From positions 1 through 26,268 of the IMG/VR virus record IMGVR_UViG_3300027139_000021: 26,268 bases of DNA; one strand, given 5' to 3'. The translations under genes were made by a program, and so were the position numbers. The notes under the pieces are model-generated. The model was not told where the DNA came from and searched no databases. It saw nothing but the letters and a program-made list of their open reading frames with translations. The DNA is from a virus. Positions 7,946-15,464 of this stretch are shown piece after piece; position 1 is the stretch's first letter; each line of letters opens with the position of its first letter.

Positions 7946-7953
7946 TATTTAGT
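7946..7953 (-). promoter_or_regulatory. Late-promoter-like octamer ACTAAATA
   Basis: Minus-strand ACTAAATA (containing CTAAATA, a variant seen in marine T4-like phages) ends 8 nt before the ATG at 7937. By T4 geometry it would give a 2-3 nt leader. Weaker than the exact TATAAATA sites. Confidence 0.4.
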
Positions 7954-8220
7954 CTAAGTTATCGTGACCCAACTTGTCCCGTTATACCACTGAAAAGCAT
8001 TCAAAGTAGTATTGATAATAGTTGAACCAGTCACTGCAACAGCAACAGTTGATGTAGTGTAAACAGGCAAAACTAATACTGTAGTAAAAGCTGTACTTAA
8101 ACTACGAGTTAGGCTGCTAACAGAAATTTTCTTGCTTGTATTACCCTGAACCACGTAGAGCAGGTCTGACGACACTGCTCCCGTAGCAAAGGTTAGTTCG
8201 CTGAGCTTTTGATCAGCCAT
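7954..8220 (-). CDS. Small fibre/appendage-type virion protein
   Basis: The 88-aa product starts MADQKLSELTFATGAVSSDL, followed by LLYVVQGNTSKKISVSSL, a pattern (KLSELT....DLLYVVQG..SKKISV..L) common at the N-termini of phage fibre and adaptor proteins, where it forms the virion-attachment piece. Here the gene ends soon after (..FQWYNGTSWVTIT), with the typical ..WYNGTSW.. closing element, so attachment and closing elements are joined with almost no shaft between them. AGGA precedes the ATG. It is probably a short appendage subunit; partner unknown. Confidence 0.7.
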   Translation of the reverse strand: MADQKLSELTFATGAVSSDLLYVVQGNTSKKISVSSLTRSLSTAFTTVLVLPVYTTSTVAVAVTGSTIINTTLNAFQWYNGTSWVTIT

Positions 8221-8229
8221 GATTTATCC

Positions 8230-8793
8230 TTAAGCTGTTACAGTTACGCCTGTACTACCACTTGCAGCTGCAGTAGCTCTAACAATCGCACTAGTTACAA
8301 CTACAGTTTGTGATGTAATTGCTGTTTGACCAAAGTCATTCACACCTTGTGTAATAGTTTGAGCTGGGATTCTGTATGTTATAGCAGTTGAACTGCCTAC
8401 AGAGAATGTATAGTCAATGAAGTTGCTTGTAGTATTACCTGCTCTTGTAGCTGTAATGTTTACAATACTTGTAGCTGTATTATATTGCTGAACAATTAAT
8501 GTACCAGTTGTAGTTGGTGTGATTCTTTCGTTCCATACAACACGAACTCTACCAGTAGCACCAGTTGAGTAACTTGTGCTTAAGAAGTATACAGCAGAAA
8601 TTGTTGCTGTAGCCAATTTGCTACTTGCAGCATCGCCACCACTTAGGTTACGAATTGCTACCAACACTTCTGTTGTTCCATCAGCTCTTGTTATTTCCCA
8701 ACCCTTTGTTGTAGCAAAGACTCGGCTTTTTTCCTCTTCAGTCAAATTTTTTGGTTTTGACTCTTCGGTTGTATTAGCGCCCCATTGTGGCAT
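8230..8793 (-). CDS. Virion structural protein (MPQWGAN family)
   Basis: The 187-aa product begins MPQWGANTTEESKPKNLTEE and then VFATTKGWEI, an opening I recognise from structural proteins of marine T4-like phages. The rest is Thr/Ala/Val-rich beta sequence with an Ig-like feel (VRVVWNERITPTTTG .. LIVQQYN .. TYRIPAQTITQGVNDF). An exact TATAAATA late promoter lies at 8825-8832, and AAGGAGA is placed just before the ATG, so this gene looks like the first of a late transcript. Assignment as virion protein is from family resemblance and context; no T4 gene name is claimed. Confidence 0.75.
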   Translation of the reverse strand: MPQWGANTTEESKPKNLTEEEKSRVFATTKGWEITRADGTTEVLVAIRNLSGGDAASSKLATATISAVYFLSTSYSTGATGRVRVVWNERITPTTTGTLIVQQYNTATSIVNITATRAGNTTSNFIDYTFSVGSSTAITYRIPAQTITQGVNDFGQTAITSQTVVVTSAIVRATAAASGSTGVTVTA

Positions 8794-8824
8794 AATTTCT
8801 TCTCCTTAAATTACTTATTTGCTA

Positions 8825-8832
8825 TATTTATA
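8825..8832 (-). promoter_or_regulatory. T4-type late promoter TATAAATA
   Basis: An exact minus-strand TATAAATA lies in the 39-nt gap between two genes, 31 nt upstream of the ATG at 8793, with a conventional AAGGAG ribosome-binding site between. T4-like phages use this octamer with the gp55-type late sigma factor. It is one of the best-supported late promoters here. Confidence 0.75.
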
Positions 8833-9843
8833 TTAACTAGCAGCTTGCATTGACTGAACTTTAGTAGAACTTCCGTGATAAACGTGTCTTGATTTCTTAC
8901 CATCTGGGCGAGTTACTACAAAACTGTATTCCATATCACCATTTTTCATTTTTGATTGCTTATCAGAAACCTTGTTACCACCCTTTTCGTGAGCAGCAAT
9001 TTTATCAGTGATTTCCTTAGACATCATGGCTTCTAAGAATACTTCTTCGTTTTTAGCTTTGAAGCCAGCATCTACTTTATTGAAGAATGCTTTCTTTTCT
9101 TCTGGAGTTTTAAAGTCGGCTACAGAAGAAATACCGTGTTTCTTCATGTAAGCTCTGAAGTATGAATCGTAACCTTTCTCAGCTTCTTGGATTTCAAAAG
9201 ACAGTGGAGCATAAGTGATAGTTTCATCAACTGCTTCTAACACTTCTTCTACTTCTTCCTTAGCCATTTTCTTCTTTTGATATTTCTTCATTTGAAGATA
9301 TGCTTTTGAAAGTTCGTTTACTTCTTCTACTTCTTCTTTAACACCGGACTTAACAATTTCTTTTTCACCACCAACTTTAGCTCCAGCAACCATTCCTGGT
9401 GTAGCTTCATTTGGTATAGTGTTATTAGTAGCAGCCTTAGCAGCTTCTAATGCTTTTTCTTTCTCTTTGTCATTCTCAGTGTTACGACTATTGTCACCTT
9501 CTAAAGCTTCAGCTACTTTTTTTTTTGCTTTTGAATGCATGTGCATTTCTGATTGAAGAACCTTAAGCTCTGAAACAGGAACACCTTTTTCTACACCATG
9601 TGGGAATTCAATATCGTACCAAGCAATATTGCCATAACGATCTGGATCTGCATGCTCTTCTGAGATGCAATTACCTTGACCCCATTCAGCGTGTTCAACG
9701 TGTTTAGCACAATTGTGAACAACTTTACCGTCGTCCTTCATCATGCTCGCTTCTTTAACTTCTGCTGTTTCTTCTTGAATTTGTGCAGGCTTATACATTG
9801 CCTTCACTGTTTCAATAACTGTTTTTAAGTTCTTTGTATCCAT
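8833..9843 (-). CDS. Mosaic charged virion/capsid-associated protein with KOW/SH3-like domain
   Basis: The 336-aa product is a string of small modules. Residues ~42-98 form a compact domain (HVEHAEWGQG .. ADPDRYGNIAWYDIEFPHG .. VPVSELKVL) like a KOW/SH3-type unit I recall in several marine T4-like phage proteins. Then follow acidic/basic linkers (EEVEEVNELSKAYLQ; KEEVEEVLEAVDE), a helical unit around KGYDSYFRAYMKKHGI..DFKTPEEKKAFFNKVD, and a basic C-terminus. The segment FEIQEAEKG contains an I-x-E then Ala, which fits the known cleavage preference of T4-type prohead protease. A role inside the capsid is plausible but inferred. GGAG precedes the ATG at 9843. Confidence 0.7.
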   Translation of the reverse strand: MDTKNLKTVIETVKAMYKPAQIQEETAEVKEASMMKDDGKVVHNCAKHVEHAEWGQGNCISEEHADPDRYGNIAWYDIEFPHGVEKGVPVSELKVLQSEMHMHSKAKKKVAEALEGDNSRNTENDKEKEKALEAAKAATNNTIPNEATPGMVAGAKVGGEKEIVKSGVKEEVEEVNELSKAYLQMKKYQKKKMAKEEVEEVLEAVDETITYAPLSFEIQEAEKGYDSYFRAYMKKHGISSVADFKTPEEKKAFFNKVDAGFKAKNEEVFLEAMMSKEITDKIAAHEKGGNKVSDKQSKMKNGDMEYSFVVTRPDGKKSRHVYHGSSTKVQSMQAAS

Positions 9844-9859
9844 TGCCTTCGTTCTCCTG

Positions 9860-10066
9860 TTAATTTTTACTTTTATTCTTTCCCTGAACCATATTTATTC
9901 TCCAATGAGCGAGTTGTTTTGCTCTTGGACTAGCGGTTTCACTACTACGAATCTTCTTCAATTGTGCTATTGTTTTGCCTCTTAATCCTAAACGACCCAT
10001 ATCTCCCTTGTCTTCTGGATTACGGCCATCTTGAAAATTTTCAACAAAGCTCTTAAATCTTTTCAC
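9860..10066 (-). CDS. Small conserved basic phage protein (NPEDKGD..KKIRSS..PRAKQLAHWRINM)
   Basis: A 68-aa basic protein with a pattern I recognise from marine T4-like phages: F..GRNPEDKGD, G.RGKTIAQLKKIRSS, PRAKQLAHWRINM. It most likely starts at the GTG at 10066-10064, which overlaps the upstream stop as TAGTG and has AAGG 7 nt before it; a TTG at 10072 would leave the ribosome-binding site too close. The family is often appended to larger charged proteins, so a virion-associated or nucleic-acid-facing role is possible. Function unknown. Confidence 0.75.
   Translation of the reverse strand: MKRFKSFVENFQDGRNPEDKGDMGRLGLRGKTIAQLKKIRSSETASPRAKQLAHWRINMVQGKNKSKN
9892..9899 (-). promoter_or_regulatory. 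Possible late promoter AATAAATA
   Basis: Minus-strand AATAAATA lies inside the 3' end of the 68-aa gene, 48 nt before the ATG at 9843 and upstream of its GGAG site. One mismatch to TATAAATA. Its position fits a late promoter for the mosaic virion gene, but it also lies in coding sequence and could be chance. Confidence 0.35.
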
Positions 10067-10836
10067 TACCAAGCCTTACAGGACCAATATCTTGCTTTTG
10101 TTTTAGATCCTGGAGTATCACAATTGTGTCTTGCTCTAAAACTCTTACGTCTTGCAGGTATGTTTTTCTTAATTGTCATATTTGGATCACCAAAATTGAC
10201 TTTCTTTACATTACCTGTTGATGGATCCTTCACATATACAGATCTCTTTTTAGGTCCATCTGGCGTCAGAAACGGTTTATTTAAGTTTTTTTTTTCTTCT
10301 TCTTTTAAAGCTTCTTTAGCAGCATCAAGTGTTGTATAAAAAGTCTTTTTCATACCTTTTTTATATGCTGCAAATGAGTTATCGGAGTATTTTTCAATGT
10401 GATCTTCTCCGCTCTTATAAACAACTGGTCCACCACTTTCTTTAACTACTTGTCCAGGAGTTAGCTTTAATAACTTTTTTGTTAATGCAGGTGTTCCTAT
10501 ATCATTTTCAGGACCAAGCTCTTCATTAACATTGGCTTCCATATAGTTTGCAGCAGAGCTAATATAGTCTTCTGCTTTTGTAATCTTAGATTGTACCCAT
10601 TCAGGAAGATTAGTATTCTCTTCCATCATGTCATGAAGACGTTTGGCATTGTACATAATACTTCTAAGATCAGACATTGCCATGTCACCTTCGTAATCAT
10701 ACTCTCTTGGATCTTGAGCTTCTTTTACAGGTACGCAGTTAGGAACTGTGCGACCATTCTTTTCTTTTGTCCCAACTGGCTTATAGCCTTTCCAACATGG
10801 ATTATTAGTTCTTAAAGATTTAAATGTCTTTTTCAT
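10066..10836 (-). CDS. Mosaic phage protein with three recognisable small domains
   Basis: The 256-aa product joins: (i) a Cys-containing N-terminal unit (NNPCWKGYKPVGTKEKNGRT, then VPNCVPV, residues ~11-38); (ii) a helical unit (YDYEGDMAMSDLRSIMYNAK .. EWVQSKITKAEDYISSAANYM, ~47-98) widespread in T4-like marine phages; (iii) a C-terminal basic unit (KRSVYVKDP..VKKVNFGDPNM .. ARRKSFRARHNCDTPG .. ARYWSCKAW) with conserved Cys and Arg that suggests metal or nucleic-acid binding. The ATG at 10836 overlaps the upstream stop (TAATG), and its ribosome-binding site GGAGGAGGAG (10841-10850) is made of the glycine codons ending the upstream gene. Probably virion-associated; function not known. Confidence 0.75.
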   Translation of the reverse strand: MKKTFKSLRTNNPCWKGYKPVGTKEKNGRTVPNCVPVKEAQDPREYDYEGDMAMSDLRSIMYNAKRLHDMMEENTNLPEWVQSKITKAEDYISSAANYMEANVNEELGPENDIGTPALTKKLLKLTPGQVVKESGGPVVYKSGEDHIEKYSDNSFAAYKKGMKKTFYTTLDAAKEALKEEEKKNLNKPFLTPDGPKKRSVYVKDPSTGNVKKVNFGDPNMTIKKNIPARRKSFRARHNCDTPGSKTKARYWSCKAW

Positions 10837-12338
10837 TATACTCCTCCTCCGCCTCCGCCGTCGCCACCACCGCCCCCGCCGTTGCCATCTGAAGCGTCGG
10901 CTGAAGAGTCAGAAGCTGGTCCTCCTCTACTTGAACTGCTTTTACCTTTGCTACCACAGAAATGTAACTTACGACCTTTGTAGTAACTTGTATACACGGG
11001 AGTACGGCATGCTGCTTCTCTAATAGATCTAAATGTTTTTGATTCGTTTGCTTTTCTAATAGGAGCCCAATAACTTGCATCACCAGTTTGAGTTGAACCA
11101 TCGGCATATGCAACAGTGTATTTGTTGTTCTCAGCACCAGTTACAGTAGCTAATCTATCAGTCTTAGTACATCTAACTTGGTCACCAATACTATGAGCCA
11201 TAGCTTCTTCGTAGATATGGTTAATGTGTGACTTAACTGCATCATCTTCTTTTTTAGTAGTGATGGTTGTTGAATGGCCACCTGGATACTCTATGTTAGT
11301 CTTTACATTAGATACTCTAATTACTTTTCCACTATTCTTTTTAGCAATAGCTTCTGCCTTACTGTGAATCATGTTATGAGCTGATAGGACATCTTCGCTA
11401 TCATGAACATGAACAAAGTGAGCATTCTTTGCTTCATCTATAACTTCTTCTTTAACTACTGGCATAACTTTATTTGATGTAAATTCTATATTACTTACTT
11501 TAATACCTTTATTGGCATAGTGTGAAGTAATATGTTTATGAGCATTTCTCTCACCACCAGTTCCTTTCATAGAAACATTCTTACTTGATCCATCATTAAA
11601 TGTTACTGTAGCTCTATACATTGTATGTGGAACACTTGCTATAGCTTTCACAGCAGGATGAATAGGCATTACTGCTTCTTTCTTCATAAGTTTGGAGATA
11701 GCTGTTTCCATACCTTTTGCCCTTGCTTTAAGTTTGAATAAAGGTGGATTTGGTTGTCCATCTTTTTCTACAGTCTTCTTAAGATTAGACTTTAAGTAGC
11801 TTTTCAAGGTAGAAGACTTAAGCTCATTTACCGTTTCTTCTTTTTGTAAACTTTTTTGATGTTCCATTGCATCGTCGGCATAGGAAGATGCCTTATAAAC
11901 ATGGTAGTCACGTTTATCCATAGATGGCGCTCTTAAAGCTTGTGTAAAGTGGTGAGCTGCCATGTTATGCATGCCTTCTAACTTATTAGGTCCACTTTTA
12001 CCAGCCTTCAAAGCTTGACCAGCGTGATATTCAGCTCTATTTTTTAGATACCCATCAGATTGTTCTAAAATTTCAAAAGCTTCTTTTGTTGCCAGTCTTG
12101 CAAAGTCCATAGAATGATGAGGTCCACCTTTCTCACGATTAGTCCATACACCTACTCGTCGTTTATCTTTACCCCATGGAATATGCGCTTCGTGTGATTC
12201 ATGATTTTTACCTGACACGTTTGTAAATTCAACATCAGGGTGATGTTGTTTAAGTTTTGATTTCCATTCATCTTTACCTAGCCCCGTATCTTGTGGCCCG
12301 TATGATTTTTCGTTTAGATGTGTCTTTAGTGATTTCAT
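10836..12338 (-). CDS. Large mosaic virion-associated protein with poly-glycine C-terminus
   Basis: The 500-aa product is a chain of at least five modules separated by Glu-rich linkers: an N-terminal unit (GKDEWKSKLKQHHPD..), a helical His/Ala-rich unit (~95-160), a motif (VNELKSSTLKSYLKS .. KARAKGMETAISKL) that I recall in many marine T4-like phages, a beta unit (MYRATVTFNDGSSKNVSMKG ..), an HVHDSEDVLSAHN unit, a KOW/SH3-like unit (SIGDQVRCTKTDRLATVTGA), and a Cys-pair unit (ACRTPVY..KGRKLHFCGSKG). It ends in a Ser/Asp-rich, then nearly pure glycine tail (~482-500). Such unrelated domains on one chain suggest a polyprotein-like capsid-internal component, possibly cut by prohead protease. Start ATG 12338; no strong ribosome-binding site. 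Confidence 0.7.
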   Translation of the reverse strand: MKSLKTHLNEKSYGPQDTGLGKDEWKSKLKQHHPDVEFTNVSGKNHESHEAHIPWGKDKRRVGVWTNREKGGPHHSMDFARLATKEAFEILEQSDGYLKNRAEYHAGQALKAGKSGPNKLEGMHNMAAHHFTQALRAPSMDKRDYHVYKASSYADDAMEHQKSLQKEETVNELKSSTLKSYLKSNLKKTVEKDGQPNPPLFKLKARAKGMETAISKLMKKEAVMPIHPAVKAIASVPHTMYRATVTFNDGSSKNVSMKGTGGERNAHKHITSHYANKGIKVSNIEFTSNKVMPVVKEEVIDEAKNAHFVHVHDSEDVLSAHNMIHSKAEAIAKKNSGKVIRVSNVKTNIEYPGGHSTTITTKKEDDAVKSHINHIYEEAMAHSIGDQVRCTKTDRLATVTGAENNKYTVAYADGSTQTGDASYWAPIRKANESKTFRSIREAACRTPVYTSYYKGRKLHFCGSKGKSSSSRGGPASDSSADASDGNGGGGGGDGGGGGGV

Positions 12339-12562
12339 ACGATACTTAAAAGCGTTCCTGTGATGGATACTGCAAATCTAGCTACAACTTCCTTATCAGC
12401 AGAGTCGTGAGCTACATAAATTTTAATAACCTCTTCTACTAATTCGTTTTTCTCTTCCAAACTAATTTTGTTAGCTTTGTAGTCATCTAAGATAGCAATG
12501 AGTTCATGAGCAAGGTAACCAATTGGTCCTGGTTCATCTTTACGTTTTAATAATTCATCCAT
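12335..12562 (-). CDS. Small conserved phage protein (75 aa), helical, unknown function
   Basis: The product starts MDELLKRKDEPGPIGYLAHE and is predicted helical and acidic, with no membrane segment or motif. It overlaps the downstream gene's ATG by 4 nt and begins right after the lipoprotein stop, so it is probably co-translated with its neighbours. I recognise similar small proteins near the Dps-like gene in marine phages but no function is known. Confidence 0.65.
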   Translation of the reverse strand: MDELLKRKDEPGPIGYLAHELIAILDDYKANKISLEEKNELVEEVIKIYVAHDSADKEVVARFAVSITGTLLSIV

Positions 12563-12940
12563 TTATCTACCGCTCCAGGCTTTGTTAAGTACGACAAGTC
12601 TTTGTTTAACTAAGTTTAACCAAATCTCGCAAGCACGTTCTGATGAGGTTGTCTTAGCTTTGTTTAAATTTTCCACTATGCTAGCTGTTGATTCTTGTTG
12701 TGGATCACCTCTAAATTTAGCATACTCATCTAACCATTCTGCTTTGAAAATAACTGCATCATAGGTTTCAAAGTTTTTCTTATCACCGCATCCTAGTTTA
12801 TCACTACTTAATTTTGTAGTGACGTAGGCACTAGCTAAAGCTGGATCATGCTCTCTTGGCCAATACTTTTGTACGACTGATACTGCAGCACAACCACTCA
12901 ACATCGTTGACAACAACATAATATTTATGAAATTTCTCAT
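12563..12940 (-). CDS. Phage lipoprotein
   Basis: The 125-aa product has a typical lipoprotein signal peptide: short N-region with Arg2, hydrophobic core, and the lipobox LSGC with Cys at residue 17. Mature residues include KYWPREHDPALASAYV, KAEWLDEYAKFRGDPQ and a C-terminal NKAWSGR, a pattern I recall from small lipoproteins in T4-like marine phages. It would be anchored in the inner or outer membrane of a Gram-negative host. An o-spanin or a superinfection-exclusion role is possible; no partner i-spanin is adjacent. It starts in an ATGA overlap with the Dps-like gene stop. Confidence 0.75.
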   Translation of the reverse strand: MRNFINIMLLSTMLSGCAAVSVVQKYWPREHDPALASAYVTTKLSSDKLGCGDKKNFETYDAVIFKAEWLDEYAKFRGDPQQESTASIVENLNKAKTTSSERACEIWLNLVKQRLVVLNKAWSGR

Positions 12941-13365
12941 TTAGTTAAGCTCATTAACATCCATCTATGTTTTTTATGAGCATCTAATCTGTCTTGTAGG
13001 AAGTTAGCAAGACCAAGTTCGCCTTGTGCATCTGCTGACATATAGGCTTGTACTAAGCCTTCCATGACGGTATCGTTATCTTGTATAAGGCGTCTAAACA
13101 TTTCTAAAGCCGCTGGGACAGTGTTATCGTCTTGGATCTTTGTTAGTTCCATAAGCATACGATGAGCAGCTGGCGCATATGCATCTAGCTGTCTTACATG
13201 CTCTGCAATAGGATCAACTGCATTAAATAACTCTTCGTAAAGTTCACCTAAGAAATCGTGATACTGTACAAAATCTGGTCCTTCTACATTCCAATGGTAG
13301 GAGTGAGACTTAGCATACATTGCAAAAGTATCAGCTTGGACTCGTTTCAAATCATCAACTAACAT
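12937..13365 (-). CDS. Dps/ferritin-like protein
   Basis: The 142-aa product is a four-helix protein with the Dps signature SYHWNVEGPDF (residues 22-32). By spacing against E. coli Dps, the ferroxidase ligands align as His24 (H51), His36 (H63), Asp51 (D78) and Glu55 (E82), whereas the D67 position is Gly40 with Glu41 next to it. Dps proteins store iron and protect DNA as dodecamers; phage versions may be virion components. It lacks a long Lys-rich DNA-binding N-tail. A strong GGAGG lies 6 nt before the ATG. Fold assignment is confident; iron oxidation is not certain given the altered ligand. Confidence 0.85.
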   Translation of the reverse strand: MLVDDLKRVQADTFAMYAKSHSYHWNVEGPDFVQYHDFLGELYEELFNAVDPIAEHVRQLDAYAPAAHRMLMELTKIQDDNTVPAALEMFRRLIQDNDTVMEGLVQAYMSADAQGELGLANFLQDRLDAHKKHRWMLMSLTK

Positions 13366-14940
13366 CTATACCTCCATCTTTCTGTATTGTTTTCTTTTTT
13401 GTGTATTCTTGGCATAATTAAAATCTGGAGCTTCTGGATTACCAATGGTTGTTGTGTCACCTGATAGATGAGCTTTTGTCCATGCTAATTGATCTTCAGC
13501 ATTTGAAGTTGGTCTAACTGCTGTACGTTCTTGAGTAGCAACATCAATTATTTGTTGTTCTTTTACATGCTTAAGACGTTTTAATTCGAGTTGTCTTAGT
13601 TTAGGTAAGAGTCTATTACTGATTCTCATGACAGCTGGTTTAGCTTTCCTTACAATCTCTTCAATCCTATTCTTTTCTGCTGCTGAAAGTCTTGACTTAT
13701 CGCGGCCACGTAAGATACGTTTCATAATAAGCTGACGTGCATGAAGGATAGCTCTCTTCTTTAATCTACCTTGACTACCAACTCGTTTCATTGCAATTTT
13801 CTTAGCAATTTCACGTTTAGCTCTAGTCTTTAAGAATTCCATTTTCTTCTTCATACGTTGAGCTGCTGTTAGATCTTCATCAAGATCAATGGATTCTTCC
13901 ATCTCTTGAGGTTCTTGTTTGTCGTAGATATGTTTAATATCTTCCCATTCTAATTGATCAATATGCTTCTCAATTTCTTTTAGGTCATCATCATTAAGAT
14001 GCAATTCGTTTGGTGTTAGTACTTTGTTTGTTGTTTGTTCAAATTGGTATGATTCTTCTTTAGGATCTTCACTATCGCCATGGATAGCATTCATCATAGC
14101 ATGTGCGTGTTTTTCCATGTATGCTTCGTGATTTTCAAGATCATCTAACTCCTCTAATGCCTGAGCAGCATCTCTCATATGAGAAACAAATGAAGAAACC
14201 ATGTGATCATCAATCTCATCTGGATTGTCTAATGCATATTCTTCGATGTCTAGGTAGTGAGCTGTTTTATCTAAAGCTACTAAAACTAATTGTTGGTCTT
14301 TTGATTCGTCATCTAAAAGGCGATCAAATTCTTTTTGTGCCATGACACAGAAGTGCAATCTATCCATGTGAGCCTTTTTAACGTCAGCTGGATATGCTTC
14401 TGTAACATAATTTGCAAATGTAGGAATGCGTCTTGCTTCCATTTTAGGTTCTTCCTTAATAATTGTTTCTACGTCTGATATCCATCGTTTAAAACTCAAG
14501 TCTTCATTAATCTCTAATGTAACATAAGTTGGACCTCTGTATACAATCTTACCAATAAGGCCTGTGTGAAGATCTTTTACATCTTCTTTCAAGTTTAAAA
14601 TGTTTCCAGCTTTGTATTCTTCTCGTAACTCTTCTGGAATTTCTTTATCTGCTTGATCGAGCTCAATCTTGTCTATTGTTTTAAAAATGCCTAATTTACT
14701 ATTAAAGTATTCAACAAGTTTATAGATATTTTTAGCTTTGTCTGCTTCTGCAGCAATTACAATAGAATCAAAATTCTGTTTATGGACTTCATCCAAAACA
14801 AAAATTAGCTCTTCGTCTTTTATATTTTTAATGGAAACGTCTGGAGGATTAGCGATAGTCTCTTCGCTAAAGTTTAAGATGACGGTTTTAAGTTGTGGTA
14901 CTTCTTTCAGTACCGATCTAAAGCTCTTCATAACATCCAT
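13366..14940 (-). CDS. Large mosaic virion-associated protein with basic C-terminal domain
   Basis: The 524-aa product contains an alpha/beta N-terminal region (~1-110), a KOW/SH3-like unit (DVKDLHTGLIGKIVYRGPTY .. FKRWISDVE, ~120-160), an acidic helical unit (~185-290, many Asp/Glu/His), acidic linkers, and a very basic helical domain (~355-470, e.g. RAKREIAKKIAMKRVGSQGR) of a type I recall across marine T4-like phages. The acidic-then-basic layout suggests scaffold-like or DNA-proximal capsid function. An exact TATAAATA late promoter lies 21 nt before the ATG at 14940, so this gene heads the leftward late transcript. No protease, terminase or portal motif is seen. Confidence 0.7.
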   Translation of the reverse strand: MDVMKSFRSVLKEVPQLKTVILNFSEETIANPPDVSIKNIKDEELIFVLDEVHKQNFDSIVIAAEADKAKNIYKLVEYFNSKLGIFKTIDKIELDQADKEIPEELREEYKAGNILNLKEDVKDLHTGLIGKIVYRGPTYVTLEINEDLSFKRWISDVETIIKEEPKMEARRIPTFANYVTEAYPADVKKAHMDRLHFCVMAQKEFDRLLDDESKDQQLVLVALDKTAHYLDIEEYALDNPDEIDDHMVSSFVSHMRDAAQALEELDDLENHEAYMEKHAHAMMNAIHGDSEDPKEESYQFEQTTNKVLTPNELHLNDDDLKEIEKHIDQLEWEDIKHIYDKQEPQEMEESIDLDEDLTAAQRMKKKMEFLKTRAKREIAKKIAMKRVGSQGRLKKRAILHARQLIMKRILRGRDKSRLSAAEKNRIEEIVRKAKPAVMRISNRLLPKLRQLELKRLKHVKEQQIIDVATQERTAVRPTSNAEDQLAWTKAHLSGDTTTIGNPEAPDFNYAKNTQKRKQYRKMEV

Positions 14941-14961
14941 TAAAATAAAAGTGATATGATG

Positions 14962-14969
14962 TATTTATA
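14962..14969 (-). promoter_or_regulatory. T4-type late promoter TATAAATA heading the leftward virion block
   Basis: An exact minus-strand TATAAATA in a true intergenic region, 21 nt upstream of the ATG at 14940 and just downstream of the 17-bp hairpin. Its position, between a probable terminator and the first structural gene, is what a late promoter should have. Confidence 0.8.
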
Positions 14970-14992
14970 TAAGTTTAATGCTATGAAAAGGG

Positions 14993-15041
14993 AAACACCT
15001 TGGGAATACCGACAATTTAATCAGTATTCCCAAGGTGTTTT
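14993..15041 (-). terminator. 17-bp perfect hairpin at the early/late boundary, probable terminator
   Basis: Left arm 14993-15009 (AAACACCTTGGGAATAC) is perfectly complementary to 15024-15040, with a 14-nt loop; T at 15041 extends the right-hand run to TTTT. Read leftward, the stem is followed by TTTCCCTTTT, a broken U-tract, so a factor-assisted or weak intrinsic terminator is likely; an RNA-processing or regulator-binding site is also possible. It separates the winged-helix gene block from the late promoter. Confidence 0.65.
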
Positions 15042-15051
15042 AGGTCTTGGG

Positions 15052-15078
15052 GAGTTAGAAAAAAGGATTAACTAACTC
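15052..15078. other. Small inverted repeat GAGTTAG/CTAACTC
   Basis: Arms 15052-15058 and 15072-15078 are perfect 7-bp complements with a 13-nt A-rich loop. It lies between the winged-helix gene stop and the large hairpin. It could be a second hairpin of a terminator region or a protein-binding site; nothing further supports it. Confidence 0.4.
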
Positions 15079-15113
15079 TTGGTCTATTCCGTGGATCTAC
15101 ATCCTGGGATAGA

Positions 15114-15464
15114 TTAGCTTGCAAAGAATGCTGGGGCACCCTTTTGTCTATACATTGACATAGTACGTTTTGAGCGTGAATTTGACTCTAACATATAAAT
15201 GTTTTTGTTGTCAGAACCACGGCGTGCTAAAATAGCATAGCCTTCATCACGCATTTCAGCAATACGTGCTGAAACTGTTGCTCGTGTTGTTTTAGCAATC
15301 TTAGCTAGTTTAACGCTAGAAATGCCATTGTCGTTTGTACGTAACGCATTCAAAATGATATCATATTTTGACATAACTACTCCTTCGAAGTGCTGCTTAC
15401 TAGGTGCCTTTTTTGTCGCAGCGTTTCCAAAAAAAGCATTTAAAAATGAACTTTTAATAACCAT
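15114..15464 (-). CDS. Winged-helix DNA-binding protein
   Basis: Residues ~31-95 form a winged-helix-type HTH: MSKYDIILNALRTNDNGISS, then VKLAKIAKTTRATVSARIAE as helix-turn-helix, then DEGYAILARRGSDNKNIYML as wing. It is probably a phage transcription regulator for early/middle genes. Two starts are possible: ATG 15464, with AGGGG upstream and 11 nt overlap with the previous gene, and ATG 15374 (residue 31), with a stronger AAGGAG; the latter removes a 30-residue lead of unclear structure and may be the true start. The gene is last before the 14993-15041 hairpin. DNA target unknown. Confidence 0.75.
   Translation of the reverse strand: MVIKSSFLNAFFGNAATKKAPSKQHFEGVVMSKYDIILNALRTNDNGISSVKLAKIAKTTRATVSARIAEMRDEGYAILARRGSDNKNIYMLESNSRSKRTMSMYRQKGAPAFFAS

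Noticed and set aside
10820-11137. Minus-strand 105-codon frame overlapping the end of the 500-aa gene
   Set aside because: It is an out-of-frame shadow with no start signal; the product is low-complexity Val/Ala/Gln, and the in-frame gene has recognisable domains.
12920-12930. CATAAATA octamer on the minus strand
   Set aside because: It lies in the first codons of the lipoprotein gene with no gene start at a useful distance downstream; likely a chance AT-rich match.
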